Shown: one piece after another, positions 20,396-20,403 of the stretch
Layout of the letters: each line of letters begins with the position of its first letter
Position numbering within the stretch: position 1 is the first letter of the stretch
Source of the DNA: Monoraphidium neglectum
Taxonomy: Eukaryota > Chlorophyta > Chlorophyceae > Sphaeropleales > Selenastraceae
DNA: 20,403 bases
Reading direction: 5' to 3'
Assembly: GCF_000611645.1 (NCBI RefSeq)
Contig: NW_014012974.1
Span: 1-20,403 of the forward strand
Program-made: the position numbers and the translations under genes
The notes under the pieces: generated by a model
The model's database searches: none
The model's input: the letters and a program-made list of their open reading frames with translations, nothing else
Told to the model about the DNA's origin: nothing

Positions 20396-20403
20396 TGCTG
20401 GTT

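Overview
This is nuclear DNA from a GC-rich, intron-dense eukaryote, most likely a green alga of the Chlorophyceae type. Four things point there. Both recognisable genes resemble plant or green-lineage forms. Exons use G or C at almost every third codon position. The 32 introns I could place all begin with GT (28 with GTG) and nearly all end in CAG. Pentamer TGTAA, the usual chlorophyte polyadenylation signal, lies downstream of stop codons. Long (AC)n/(GT)n microsatellites sit inside the introns.

Layout, left to right. 1-5273 (minus strand): the first 14 coding exons (475 codons) of a long-chain acyl-CoA synthetase of the plant peroxisomal LACS6/7 type, with an N-terminal PTS2-like signal; its 3' end runs off the left edge. 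5274-6255: intergenic, holding the LACS 5' flank and the importin 3' UTR. 6256-14718 (minus strand): a complete 19-exon gene for an importin-beta family nuclear transport receptor, best matched to importin-9 (1103 residues). 14719-16676: a 2-kb divergent intergenic region without a convincing gene. 16677-18101 (plus strand): an intronless ORF of 474 residues that I do not recognise, with a helical middle, one hydrophobic segment, an acidic linker and a basic C-terminal helix. 18102-20155: a region rich in diverged repeats. 20156 to the right edge (minus strand): the last exon of a WD40-repeat protein.

The exon chains of LACS and importin-9 were assembled by hand from splice sites, reading-frame phase and agreement with the protein families. 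Every junction keeps frame. The four genes do not form an obvious pathway: fatty-acid activation in peroxisomes, nuclear import, an orphan and a WD40 scaffold.

The most interesting unexplained signal is in the introns. In all eight introns with a long dinucleotide tract, the transcript-sense repeat is TG when it lies on the 5'-splice-site side and CA when it lies on the 3'-splice-site side. Second are the intronless orphan gene and the repeat-rich, partly A-rich DNA behind it.
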